Shown in pieces: positions 10,561 to 18,685 of a DNA stretch of 64,000 bases. A program made the position numbers and the translations under genes. Source of the DNA: JASLDZ01 sp964244065 (lineage in GTDB: Bacteria; Pseudomonadota; Alphaproteobacteria; Caulobacterales; Caulobacteraceae). Position 1 is the first letter of the stretch. Every line of letters begins with the position of its first letter. The notes beneath the pieces were generated by a model that was not told the DNA's origin, did no database searches, and was given only the letters and a program-made list of their open reading frames with translations. The stretch lies in contig CAXTHH010000002.1 in the NCBI GenBank assembly GCA_964244065.1, positions 124,001-188,000 on the forward strand, in the 5' to 3' direction.

Positions 10561-10692
10561 TCTCCTCCCCTGCGCAGCGGGGAGTGGCCGCGGAGCGGAC
10601 GGAGGGGGCGAACGCACGCTCGACCTCGACCGGCGTAGCCCGCTCCGTCACGCGCCCGCGGCGCGCGCCACCTCCCCCGTAAACGGGAGAGG
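10561..10692. repeat. R2 palindromic repeat (diverged copy)
   Basis: Inverted repeat with ends CTCCTCCCCTGCGCAGCGGG and CACCTCCCCCGTAAACGGG, and the R2 internal features GCGGACGGAGGGGGC and GCCCGCTCCGTCACGCGCC. It is related to the copies at 38036-38171 and 58274-58400. Confidence 0.7.
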
Positions 10693-10728
10693 ACGTCAGA
10701 ACTCCACCGCTGATCCACGCACGGGTAC

Positions 10729-10795
10729 GCCTCAGCCCCGTGTTCGACGCGCCGCAGGCCGTCGAACCTACGGACGGGACGCCCCGCGTCCCGAG
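10729..10795. repeat. R6 two-hairpin repeat, copy B (inverted)
   Basis: Reverse-complement relative of 10462-10530. It shares GGGACGCGGGGCGTCCC and GGGGCTGAGGC at the ends, with compensated changes inside the central GTTCGACG...CGTCGAAC hairpin. Confidence 0.75.
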
Positions 10796-10825
10796 CCCTC
10801 CGGTCAGCCGTCGCGCGCAGGACGG

Positions 10826-10854
10826 GTCAAGGGCGGAGCGAAGCGGCCCTTGAC
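10826..10854. repeat. GTCAAGGGC/GCCCTTGAC hairpin
   Basis: Perfect 9-nt inverted repeat around an 11-nt loop, about 135 nt upstream of phaZ. It could be a terminator-like or repeat-derived structure; its function is not evident. Confidence 0.5.
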
Positions 10855-10989
10855 GCGCCCGAGCACGGCGCCGCCGCCGCCCTCACCGATCAAGCACCCG
10901 GCAACGACCCCGCCCGAACGTCGTTCACCTTCCGCAAGGCCCCTGTGCTACCCCTTGCGCCACGCGACCGTCGTCGCCTGCGGAGCCCG

Positions 10990-12234
10990 ATGATCTACGC
11001 GCTGAACGAATGGGGCTACCAGGCCGCCCAGCCCTGGCGCGCCGCCGCCCTCGCCGCCCGGGAGTTCTGGGGGTCGGCCGCCAATCCCCTGTCCACGACG
11101 GGGATCGGCCGCCAGGCCTACGCCGCCACCTCGCTGTTCGGCGACGCCACGCGCCGCTACGGCAAGCCCGACTGGCGCATCGACTCCGTGGAGATCGACG
11201 GCGCCCCCGTGCGCGTGCGCGTGGAGGAGGAGTGGTCCACCCCCTGGGTGCGCATGCTCCACTTCGCCCGCGACACCACCGACATGCGCCGGGCCGGCCG
11301 CAAGGGCGGCGAGCCGCACGTGCTGATCGTGGCCCCGCTCTCCGGCCACTACGCCACCCTGCTGCGCGGCACGGTGCAGGCGTTTCTGAAGGACCACGAG
11401 GTCTATGTCACCGACTGGGTGAACGCCCGCGAGGTGCCGATCTCCGAGGGCCGGTTTGACTTCCACGACTACATGGACCACGTCCGCGACATGCTGCGCG
11501 TGCTCGGCCCGCGGCCGCACGTTGTGGGCGTGTGCCAGCCCGGCCCCGCCGTGATGGCCGCGGCGGCGCTGATGGCTGAGGACGGCGACCCCTGCCGCCC
11601 CGCCTCCATGACCTTCATGGGCAGCCCTATCGACGCGCGCTTCGCGCCCACCGCGCCGTGCGACCTGGCGCAGGCCAAGCCGTTCGCCTGGTTCCGCTCC
11701 AACATGATCGACACGGTGCCGCCGCCGCACGCGGGGGCCATGCGCCGCGTCTACCCCGGCTTCGTCCAGCTCTACGCCTTCATGAGCATGAACGCGGACC
11801 GCCACCGCGACGCGCACCGGCGCTACTTCGACGACCTGGTGCAGGGCGACGGCGACGGGCAGGCCAAGCACCTGGAGTTCTACGACGAGTACCTGAGCGT
11901 GCTCGACCTGACCGAGGAGTTCTACCTCCAGACCATCGACTACGTGTTCCAGCGGCACCTCTTGCCTCAGGGCCTGCTGTATCACCGCGGGCGGCCCGTG
12001 GACCTGAACGCCCTGACCGACGTCGGCCTGATGACGGTGGAGGGCGAGCACGACGACATCTCGGGCGTCGGCCAGACCCAGGCCGCACACAACCTGACGC
12101 CCAACCTGCCCGCCGAGCTCAAGCAGCTCTACGTCCAGCCCAAGGTCGGCCACTACGGCGTGTTCAACGGCCGCCGCTTCCGCGAGGAGATCTACCCCCG
12201 GGTCCGCGACTTCATCGCCGCGCGCGAGGTCTAG
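10990..12234 (+). CDS. phaZ: Intracellular polyhydroxyalkanoate depolymerase PhaZ
   Basis: Hydrolyses amorphous intracellular poly(3-hydroxybutyrate) granules. The 414-aa protein belongs to the intracellular PhaZ family, not the secreted one: there is no signal peptide, and the nucleophile is a cysteine, C182 in VVGVCQPGPAVMAA. The likely acid and base of the triad lie in MTVEGEHDDISG and KVGHYGVFNGRRF near the C-terminus. The start is ATG 10990 (MIYALNEWGYQ), as in homologues. It converges on glnD with no spacer. No phaC, phasin or phaR gene is in the window. Confidence 0.94.
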   Translation: MIYALNEWGYQAAQPWRAAALAAREFWGSAANPLSTTGIGRQAYAATSLFGDATRRYGKPDWRIDSVEIDGAPVRVRVEEEWSTPWVRMLHFARDTTDMRRAGRKGGEPHVLIVAPLSGHYATLLRGTVQAFLKDHEVYVTDWVNAREVPISEGRFDFHDYMDHVRDMLRVLGPRPHVVGVCQPGPAVMAAAALMAEDGDPCRPASMTFMGSPIDARFAPTAPCDLAQAKPFAWFRSNMIDTVPPPHAGAMRRVYPGFVQLYAFMSMNADRHRDAHRRYFDDLVQGDGDGQAKHLEFYDEYLSVLDLTEEFYLQTIDYVFQRHLLPQGLLYHRGRPVDLNALTDVGLMTVEGEHDDISGVGQTQAAHNLTPNLPAELKQLYVQPKVGHYGVFNGRRFREEIYPRVRDFIAAREV

Positions 12235-15081
12235 TCACCGTCCCGCGCTGGCGCGGGCGCGGGGCAGGCGGCGGGGGCGGGCGGGTTCGGGCGAGCGCAG
12301 GGCGGCGCACAGGGCCGTCTCCAGCTCGGCCGCGCGCTGCGGGTCGGCCAGCTTCGCCCCCTGCAGGTCGGTGACGTAGAAGGCGTCGACGGCGCGCTCG
12401 CCGTAGTTCTCCACGTGGGCCGAGCGCACCTGCAGGCCCGCCTCGGCCAGGGTGCGGGCCAGCGCTTCCAGCAGCCCGGGGCGGTCGCGGCCCGACACCT
12501 CCACCACCGTCGCCTCGTCCGACGCCGCCTCGTCCACCGTCACCGTGGGCGTCACCGCGAAGGCGTCGGCGCGGCCGTAGCCGACGCGGGCGGGGGCGCA
12601 GGGCTCGCGGGGCGCGCCCCGGGCGGCGGCTTCCAGGGCGCGGGCCAGGCGGGGTAGGGCCCCCGGCGACTCCGCGCCGAACGGCCGGCCCTCCCCGTCC
12701 TGCAGCAGGAACACGTCCAGCGCCTCGCCGGCGGCGGAGGTGTGGATGCGCGCGCCGACCACGCTGGCCCCCGCGGCCGCCAGGGCCGCCGCCAGGTCGG
12801 CGAACAGGCCCGGCCGGTCGCGCGCCACGACGGAGGCCTCCACCGCATAGCCGCCGGGCGCCGGGGCGGTGATGGCGGCGGCCCCGCCCTGCGCCGCGGC
12901 CTGGCGCGAGAGGGCGTGGTGCGCCGCGTGCTCGGCGGCGGAGAAGGCGGTGAAGTAGGCGTCCTCCAGCCCGGCGGCCCAGGCCTCCACGGGCTCGGCC
13001 CCGTCCGGATCGGCGGCGGCGGCCAGCGCGTCGCGGGCCTGCGCGGCGCGCAGCGCCTGCTCCTCGCGCACGTGGCGGATCGGGTCGGCGGTGCGGCCGC
13101 CGCGGAACACGGCCTCCGTCGCGCCGTAGAGCTCGCGCAGGAGCTGGCCCTTCCAGCCGTTCCACACGCCGGGACCCACGGCGCGGATGTCGGCCACCGT
13201 CAGCACCAGCAGCATGCGCAGCCGCTCCGGCGTCTGCACCAGCCGGGCGAAGGCGGCCACGGTGGAGGGGTCGGACACGTCGCGCTTCTGCGCGTAGTCG
13301 CTCATGGCCAGGTGGTTCTCCACCAGCCAGGCGGTCACCTCGATCCGGTCGGGGGAGAAGCCCAGGCGCGCGGCGGCCTTGCGCACGTTCACCGCGCCCG
13401 CGCGCTCCTGCCCGCCCTCGCCGCCCTTGCCCGTGTCGTGCAGCAGCATGGCCAGGAACAGGGCCTCGCGGTCGGCGATCAGGGGCCAGACCTGGCCGCA
13501 GAGGGGGTGCTCGTCGCGGTGGCGGCCGGCGGCGATGTCGGCGATCACGCCCACCGCCTGCAGGGTGTGCTCGTCCACCGTGTAGGAGTGGTACATGTTG
13601 AACTGCATCTGCCCGACGATGCGGCCCCACTCGGGCAGGTAGCGGCCGAGGAGGCCGCTCTCGTTCATCAGCGTCAGGGTGCGGTGCGTCTCCCGCCCGC
13701 GCGCCAGCACGTCGAAGAAGGCGGCGGCCGCGTCGGGGTCGCGGCGCAGCGTCGGGCCGACCACGCCCAGCGAGCGGGTGACGGCGGCGAACGCGTCCGG
13801 GTGCAGGTCCAGGTCGCGGCGGTCGGCCTCCACGAACAGGCGCAGCAGCATCACGGGGTCGCGGCGGAACACCTCGGCGCCGTCCACGTCCAGCCGCCCG
13901 TCCTGCGCGTGCAGGCCGCCGCCGAGGGGCTGGCGCCTGGCCGCGCCGCCGCGCGGGAAGAAGCGGCTCAGCCCGCTGGAGCGCGGCTTGGCCTGCTCGG
14001 CCTCCAGCTTGGCGCAGTAGGTGCGCGTCAGCGAGCCGACCTCGCGGGCGGTGAGGAAGTAGCGGCGCATGAAGCGCTCCACCGCCGGCTCTCCGCCGGT
14101 CTCCGACCGGGTGCGCACCCGGTCGCCGAAGCCCATGCGCCGCGCCACCTCCGGCTGCACGTCGAACGACAGGCGCTCCTCCGGGCGGCCCATGGCCCAG
14201 TGCAGGTGGCAGCGCACCATCCACAGGAAGTCGGAGGCGCGGAGGAAGCCGCGCAGCTCCACGGGCGTGAAGGCGTCCAGCGGCACGGCGTCCCCGGGAC
14301 TGGGCGGCGGGTGCAGGTACTGGGCGATCCAGTAGAGGGTGTTCAGGTCGCGCAGGCCGCCCTTGCCCTCCTTCACGTTGGGCTCGACCAGGTAGCGGCT
14401 CACCCCCGCCCGGGCGTGGCGGGCGTCGCGCTCGGCCAGCTTGGCCGCCACGAACTCGGCGCCCGTGCCCTCCACCACCTCGCGGCGGAAGCGGCGGCCC
14501 AGCTCCTCGGACAGGGGGGCGTCGCCGCACAGGCGGCGGCCCTCCAGCAGGGCGGTGCGGATCGTGTGGTCCTCGCGCGCCAGGCGCAGGCACTCCTCCA
14601 CCGTGCGGCTGGCGTGGCCCACTTTGAAGCCGAGGTCCCACAGGGCGTAGAGCATGAACTCCACCACGCTCTCCACGTGCGCCGAGCTCTTCCAGCGCCG
14701 CAGGAACACCAGGTCCAGGTCGCTGAACGGGGCCAGCACGCCGCGGCCGTAGCCGCCGACCGCCACCACGGCCAGGCGCTCGCCCTCCGTGGGGTTGCGG
14801 GCGCGGTGAACGTGGACGGTGGTGAAGTCGTACAGCGCGCCCACCACCTCGTCGGTGACGCGGGACAGGAGGCGCGCGGTCTCCAGGCCCCCCGCGCCCT
14901 CCTCCAGCCGCTCCTTGGCGATCATGCGGCCGCGGAACAGGGCGCCCTTGAGCAGCTCCAGGGCGCGGGCGCGGGCGGCGGCGGCGTCCCCGCCCGCGTC
15001 GCGGGCCGCCGCGGTCAGCTGCGCGCGCAGCCGCGCGCCGTCCAGGACGTGCTCGATGCGGGCGGGGCGGAGCGCAGGCAT
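12235..15081 (-). CDS. glnD: [Protein-PII] uridylyltransferase / uridylyl-removing enzyme
   Basis: Bifunctional nitrogen sensor that uridylylates PII proteins when glutamine is low and deuridylylates them when it is high. The 948-aa protein shows, in order, the nucleotidyltransferase motif GGYGRGVLAPFSDLDL (109-124), a GlnD helical region, an HD domain around YTVDEHTL and LLHDTGKGG, and two C-terminal ACT domains (each with a DRPGL motif) that bind glutamine. The length matches the family. It runs divergently from the next small gene and convergently with phaZ. Confidence 0.97.
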   Translation of the reverse strand: MPALRPARIEHVLDGARLRAQLTAAARDAGGDAAAARARALELLKGALFRGRMIAKERLEEGAGGLETARLLSRVTDEVVGALYDFTTVHVHRARNPTEGERLAVVAVGGYGRGVLAPFSDLDLVFLRRWKSSAHVESVVEFMLYALWDLGFKVGHASRTVEECLRLAREDHTIRTALLEGRRLCGDAPLSEELGRRFRREVVEGTGAEFVAAKLAERDARHARAGVSRYLVEPNVKEGKGGLRDLNTLYWIAQYLHPPPSPGDAVPLDAFTPVELRGFLRASDFLWMVRCHLHWAMGRPEERLSFDVQPEVARRMGFGDRVRTRSETGGEPAVERFMRRYFLTAREVGSLTRTYCAKLEAEQAKPRSSGLSRFFPRGGAARRQPLGGGLHAQDGRLDVDGAEVFRRDPVMLLRLFVEADRRDLDLHPDAFAAVTRSLGVVGPTLRRDPDAAAAFFDVLARGRETHRTLTLMNESGLLGRYLPEWGRIVGQMQFNMYHSYTVDEHTLQAVGVIADIAAGRHRDEHPLCGQVWPLIADREALFLAMLLHDTGKGGEGGQERAGAVNVRKAAARLGFSPDRIEVTAWLVENHLAMSDYAQKRDVSDPSTVAAFARLVQTPERLRMLLVLTVADIRAVGPGVWNGWKGQLLRELYGATEAVFRGGRTADPIRHVREEQALRAAQARDALAAAADPDGAEPVEAWAAGLEDAYFTAFSAAEHAAHHALSRQAAAQGGAAAITAPAPGGYAVEASVVARDRPGLFADLAAALAAAGASVVGARIHTSAAGEALDVFLLQDGEGRPFGAESPGALPRLARALEAAARGAPREPCAPARVGYGRADAFAVTPTVTVDEAASDEATVVEVSGRDRPGLLEALARTLAEAGLQVRSAHVENYGERAVDAFYVTDLQGAKLADPQRAAELETALCAALRSPEPARPRRLPRARASAGR

Positions 15082-15162
15082 GCCGGCCGCAAGCTAGGGG
15101 GTCGGCGGCCCCGGAGCCAGGGAGACGCTTGACGCGGGGCGAGGCGCCGCGAGGATCGCGGC

Positions 15163-15651
15163 GTGCTCCCGCTCCAGACGCCCCCACCCGCCGCGGCCCC
15201 CGCCCCCGCGCCCACCGCCCCGCCCGGCATTGAGGGCCGCCACCCCTCGGCCTACGTCGAGCTCGCGGCCACGCGGCTGAAGGCGGGCCGGTCGGACGAG
15301 GCGGTGTTCTGGTTCTATCTCGGCCAGCTGCGCTGGCGGTTCGAGCTGGCCGCCCGGCCCGACCCGGACCCGAGCGGCGGGCCGGCGCTGTTCGCCAGCA
15401 TGATGGACGTGATGGGCGGGCCGGTGAACCAGTACGCCTTCGGCGACATCCCCAAGCTCGTGGCCACCCTGGACGCGGTGCTGGCCTGGGACGCGGCCCA
15501 CCCGAACGGCTTCACCTCCAAGACGCGCTACGCCGCCGCCTACGCCAGGCAACGCGAGGGCCTGCAGGGGCTTCGCGACGAGACCTGGCGCACGCGGGAG
15601 GAGATCGCCCGCACCCGCACGCAGAACGGGCTGGAGAACCGGGTGCGCTGA
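15163..15651 (+). CDS. Conserved-looking hypothetical protein
   Basis: 162 aa from a GTG start; an in-frame stop at 15130 rules out a much longer form, and GAGG lies 8 nt upstream. The first 25 residues are Pro/Ala-rich, with no classical signal peptide. The rest is helical, with AYVELAATRLKAGRSDEAVFWFYLGQLRWRF suggesting a TPR/Sel1-like helix pair (paraphrase of about residues 30-60). I do not recognise the family. The codon use is normal for the region and a repeat follows the stop. Confidence 0.7.
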   Translation: MLPLQTPPPAAAPAPAPTAPPGIEGRHPSAYVELAATRLKAGRSDEAVFWFYLGQLRWRFELAARPDPDPSGGPALFASMMDVMGGPVNQYAFGDIPKLVATLDAVLAWDAAHPNGFTSKTRYAAAYARQREGLQGLRDETWRTREEIARTRTQNGLENRVR

Positions 15652-15661
15652 TTTTCCACCT

Positions 15662-15773
15662 CCGCTCATCCCGGCACCCAGGTCCGCCTGCGGTCCCGCG
15701 CTCGGCATAGGGATGGCGAGTTCCTGCATCCTCGCTCCCGCAACCGGGTGCCGGCCTTCGCCGGGATGAGCGG
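15662..15773. repeat. R3 long inverted repeat, copy 1
   Basis: About 110-nt element whose ends are CCGCTCATCCCGGC and GCCGGGATGAGCGG, able to fold into a long hairpin. It lies between two convergent genes. Its inner sequence (GGATGGCGAGTTCCTGCATC) recurs in inverted orientation in the copy at 52212-52333. Confidence 0.8.
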
Positions 15774-15786
15774 GCGGGCGGTGAGG

Positions 15787-16980
15787 TCAGGCCTCCAGCG
15801 CCGCCACCCCCGGCAGCACCTTGCCCTCCATCCACTCCAGGAAGGCGCCGCCGGCGGTGGAGACGAAGGTGAAGTCGCCCGCGACGCCCGCGTGGTTCAG
15901 GGCGGCCACCGTGTCGCCGCCGCCCGCCACCGCCACGAGCCGCCCGTCCCTGGCCAGGGACGCGGCGTGGCGAGCCGCCTCCACCGTGGCGCGTTCGAAG
16001 GGCGGGATCTCGAACACCCCCAGCGGGCCGTTCCAGATCAGGGTGTGCGAGTTCTCCATGGCGCGCTTCAGGCGGGCCACGGTCTCCGGCCCGGCGTCCA
16101 GGATGCGCTCGTCGTCGTCCACCTCGCCCAGGCCGCGCACGCGGGCGGGAGAGCCGGCGGCCATCTTCTCCGCCACCACGATGTCCAGCGGCAGGAACAG
16201 CTTGCAGGTGTTGCGGCCCGCCAGGCCGATGATCTCGCGCGCCGTGTCGGCCAGCTCCTTCTCGCAGTAGGATGCGCCGACGTCGTGGCCCTGGGCGTAG
16301 AGGAAGGTGTTGGCCATGCCCCCGCCGATGGCCAGCTTGTCCAGCCTGGTCACCAGGTTCTTGAGCAGGTCGAGCTTGGTGGAGACCTTGGACCCGCCCA
16401 CGATCCCCATCACCGGCCGCCGCGGCTTGCCCAGCGCCCGCTCCAGCGCATCCAGCTCGCGCTCCATGGCCAGGCCGGCGTAGGCCGGCAGCAGGCGCGC
16501 CAGCCCCTCGGTGGAGGCGTGCGCCCGGTGCGCGGCGCTGAAGGCGTCGTTGACGTAGAGGTCGCCGAGCTCCGCCAGCCCTGCGGCGAAGGCGGGGTCG
16601 TTCGCCTCCTCGCCCGCGTGGAAGCGCACGTTCTCCAGCAGCGCCACGCCGCCGGGCTCCAGCGCGTCCACCACAGCATGCGCGGCCTCGCCGACGCAGT
16701 CGTCCGCGAAGGCGACCGGCTGCTCCAGCAGGGCGGAGAGCGGCTCGGCGATCGGGCGCAGGCTCATGCCGTCCACCCGCCGCCCCTTGGGCCGGTCGAA
16801 GTGGGCCAGCAGCACTACCTTCGCCCCGCGCGCGGACAGGGCGGCGATCGTCGGCAGCGCCGCCCGCAACCGCGTGTCGTCGCTGATCCGCCCGTCCTCC
16901 ATGGGCGTGTTGAAGTCCACCCGGACGAGGGCGAGGCGGCCGGCGAGCTCGCCGGCCTGGTCGAGGGTGCGGTAGGGCAT
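15787..16980 (-). CDS. pgk: Phosphoglycerate kinase
   Basis: Glycolytic/gluconeogenic kinase transferring phosphate between 1,3-bisphosphoglycerate and ADP. 397 aa, normal length. Family landmarks are RVDFNTPMEDGRI near the start, the AHFDRPKG segment, LENVRFHAGEE, GGSKVSTK and the C-terminal GGGDTVAA nucleotide-binding loop. The start is ATG 16980 (MPYRTLDQAG) with GGAG just upstream. It is the last gene of gap - antitoxin - parE - pgk, all on one strand with short spacing, so it may be cotranscribed through a toxin-antitoxin pair. Confidence 0.97.
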   Translation of the reverse strand: MPYRTLDQAGELAGRLALVRVDFNTPMEDGRISDDTRLRAALPTIAALSARGAKVVLLAHFDRPKGRRVDGMSLRPIAEPLSALLEQPVAFADDCVGEAAHAVVDALEPGGVALLENVRFHAGEEANDPAFAAGLAELGDLYVNDAFSAAHRAHASTEGLARLLPAYAGLAMERELDALERALGKPRRPVMGIVGGSKVSTKLDLLKNLVTRLDKLAIGGGMANTFLYAQGHDVGASYCEKELADTAREIIGLAGRNTCKLFLPLDIVVAEKMAAGSPARVRGLGEVDDDERILDAGPETVARLKRAMENSHTLIWNGPLGVFEIPPFERATVEAARHAASLARDGRLVAVAGGGDTVAALNHAGVAGDFTFVSTAGGAFLEWMEGKVLPGVAALEA

Positions 16981-16993
16981 GGGTCTCCGAGGG

Positions 16994-17263
16994 TCAGCGC
17001 AGGCGCGCGCCATGGACGATGCGCCGGATGCGGACGACGTCCGCGCCGACGCTGTAGACGATGATGTAGGGGCGCACGGTCCGGAGCTCTCGAAGGCCGC
17101 CGCGAAATGAGGGGACGCCCAGCATTGGGAAGTCGCTCAGCCTGTCGCATGCGGACCGGAGCTCGTCGTAGAGCCGCGCCGCCGCCTTGGGGCTGTGGAG
17201 CGTGATCTGGTCGCGGATGTCGTCGAGGTCACTCGAAGCGCGTCGATCGAAGCTGACCTTCAT
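16994..17263 (-). CDS. RelE/ParE-family toxin
   Basis: 89-aa type II toxin of the RelE/ParE superfamily. Typical features are FDRRASSDLDDIRDQI at the N-terminus, the central SDFPMLG segment, and the C-terminal strands RPYIIVYSVGADVVRIRRIV (66-85) followed by HGAR. ParE members poison gyrase and RelE members cut mRNA; the C-terminal IVHGAR is more ParE-like. Its ATG overlaps the stop of the preceding antitoxin gene by 4 nt. It lies only 13 nt upstream of pgk. Confidence 0.88.
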   Translation of the reverse strand: MKVSFDRRASSDLDDIRDQITLHSPKAAARLYDELRSACDRLSDFPMLGVPSFRGGLRELRTVRPYIIVYSVGADVVRIRRIVHGARLR

Positions 17264-17478
17264 TCCGGCTCAGGTTTCGGCAGCTCGTTCTCCGTGCCCC
17301 ACGACTTGACCCAGGCCAACACCTTCTCGGCCGGGATGCCCGGGCTGTCGTCGTCCAGGTCGATCTCGTCCAGGATCTTCAGATAGGCGGGGTGCCTGTG
17401 CAGCGCCTCGACCCAGGCGTCGCTGCCCCACTCCGGCTCGGCGGGGGCGATCTCCGGGTGGTCGTCTGGCGGGCTCAT
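17260..17478 (-). CDS. Probable antitoxin of the ParE-type pair
   Basis: 72-aa acidic protein directly upstream of, and overlapping, the toxin gene. It has a helix around ALHRHPAYLKILDEID and ends GIPAEKVLAWVKSWGTENEL, a tail I recall from antitoxins paired with ParE. No DNA-binding motif is obvious, so self-regulation by this protein is uncertain. It starts 37 nt after the gap stop codon on the same strand. Confidence 0.75.
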   Translation of the reverse strand: MSPPDDHPEIAPAEPEWGSDAWVEALHRHPAYLKILDEIDLDDDSPGIPAEKVLAWVKSWGTENELPKPEPE

Positions 17479-17515
17479 GCCTTCAGCCTACCACGCTCGC
17501 CCCGCCCGCGCCGCT

Positions 17516-18523
17516 TCAGAGGAACTTGGCCATCGCCAGCGCCGTATCGGCCATCCGCGTGGAGAAGCCCCACTCGTTGTCGTACCAGCTGAGCACGCGG
17601 GCCAGGCGGCCGCCCACCACCTGGGTCTGCGGCAGGGCGAAGGTGGAGCTGTTGGCGATGTGGTTGAAGTCGATGGAGACCAGCGGCTCGTCCGTATAGC
17701 CCAGCACGCCCTTCATCGGCCCGTCGGCGGCGGCCCTGACCGCGGCGTTGATCTCCTCGGCCGAGACCTCGCGCCCGGCCTCCACCACCAGGTCCACCAC
17801 AGAGACGTTGGCGGTGGGCACGCGCACCGACGAGCCGTCCAGCCTGCCCTTCAGCTCGGGCAGCACGAGGCCCAGCGCCTTGGCCGCGCCGGTGGAGGTG
17901 GGGATCATCGACTGCCCGGCGCCCCGGCCGCGGTACAGGTCCTTGTGCATCTGGTCCAGGGACGGCTGGTCGTTGGTGTAGCTGTGGATCGTGGTCATGT
18001 AGCCGCGCTCGATCCCGAACAGGTCGTGCAGCACCTTGGCCACCGGCGCGAGGGCGTTGGTGGTGCAGGAGCCGTTGGAGACCACGAGGTCGTCGGCCGT
18101 CAGCTGGTCGTCGTTCACCTTGTAGACGATGGTCTTGTCCGCCCCGTCGGCCGGCGCGCTGACCAGCACGCGCTTCGCGCCGGCGTCCAGGTGCGCGCTC
18201 GCCTTGTCCCTGGCGGTGAAGATGCCGGTGCACTCGAAGGCGATGTCGACCCCCAGCTCGCGGTGCGGCAGCGCCTTGGGGTCGCGGATGGCGGTGACGC
18301 GCATCTTGCCGAGCCCCACGTCCATCCAGTCGTCGCCGGTGGTCACGTGGGCGGGGAAGCGGCCGTGTGTGGAGTCGTAGCGCAGCAGGTGGGCGTTGGT
18401 GCTCACCGGGCCCAGGTCGTTGATCGCTACCACCTCGATGTCGCGCCGGGCGTGCTCGACGATGGAGCGGAGCACCAGGCGGCCGATGCGGCCGAAGCCG
18501 TTGATGGCGACGCGGACGGCCAT
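17516..18523 (-). CDS. gap: Glyceraldehyde-3-phosphate dehydrogenase
   Basis: Oxidises and phosphorylates glyceraldehyde-3-phosphate using NAD(P). 335 aa, standard length. The NAD-binding INGFGRIGR motif is at the N-terminus, the catalytic cysteine is in SNGSCTTNALAP, and the anion-binding region is around HSYTNDQPSLD and TSTGAAKA. It is the first gene of the gap-pgk cluster. A cryptic CTTGACTTGG element about 80 nt upstream could be a -35 box, but I would not rely on it. Confidence 0.97.
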   Translation of the reverse strand: MAVRVAINGFGRIGRLVLRSIVEHARRDIEVVAINDLGPVSTNAHLLRYDSTHGRFPAHVTTGDDWMDVGLGKMRVTAIRDPKALPHRELGVDIAFECTGIFTARDKASAHLDAGAKRVLVSAPADGADKTIVYKVNDDQLTADDLVVSNGSCTTNALAPVAKVLHDLFGIERGYMTTIHSYTNDQPSLDQMHKDLYRGRGAGQSMIPTSTGAAKALGLVLPELKGRLDGSSVRVPTANVSVVDLVVEAGREVSAEEINAAVRAAADGPMKGVLGYTDEPLVSIDFNHIANSSTFALPQTQVVGGRLARVLSWYDNEWGFSTRMADTALAMAKFL

Positions 18524-18685
18524 TGCGGGGAGGTCTCCAGGTTCTGTTCGGGTGCGCGCCCGCCTCGGGGGCGGCGCTTTTGCGGCGTCGTGTCGCGGCC
18601 GCGCCCGGCCAAGTCAAGCTCGGGCGGCGCCACCGGCCGAGCTTGGGCGCGTTGCATGTGCAGACCCGCCGCCCGGAGCCTCATC

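Larger units (their letters stand above)
10243..10989. other. Gene-free region between divergent gcrA and phaZ
   Basis: About 750 nt with no convincing gene on either strand. The gcrA-proximal 150 nt are less GC-rich than the surroundings and probably hold the gcrA promoter. The rest is a cluster of repeats: R6 copy A (10462-10530), an R2 copy (10561-10692), R6 copy B in inverted orientation (10729-10795) and a hairpin (10826-10854). Short open frames on both strands have no family features and look like by-products of high GC. Confidence 0.7.

Noticed and set aside
10283..10720. Short overlapping frames on both strands between gcrA and phaZ
   Set aside because: They are made of repeat DNA (R2, R6), have no ribosome-binding sites and no family features.
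12742..15132. Very long open frame (796 codons) on the plus strand opposite glnD
   Set aside because: High GC leaves antisense frames open. The product is a low-complexity Arg/Gly/His/Ala mix with no domain, and glnD on the other strand has all expected motifs.
18590..18640. CTTGACTTGG as the gap promoter -35 element
   Set aside because: The matching -10 (GACACG at 17 nt) is poor, and GC-rich sequence gives many such matches. Not strong enough to list as a feature.
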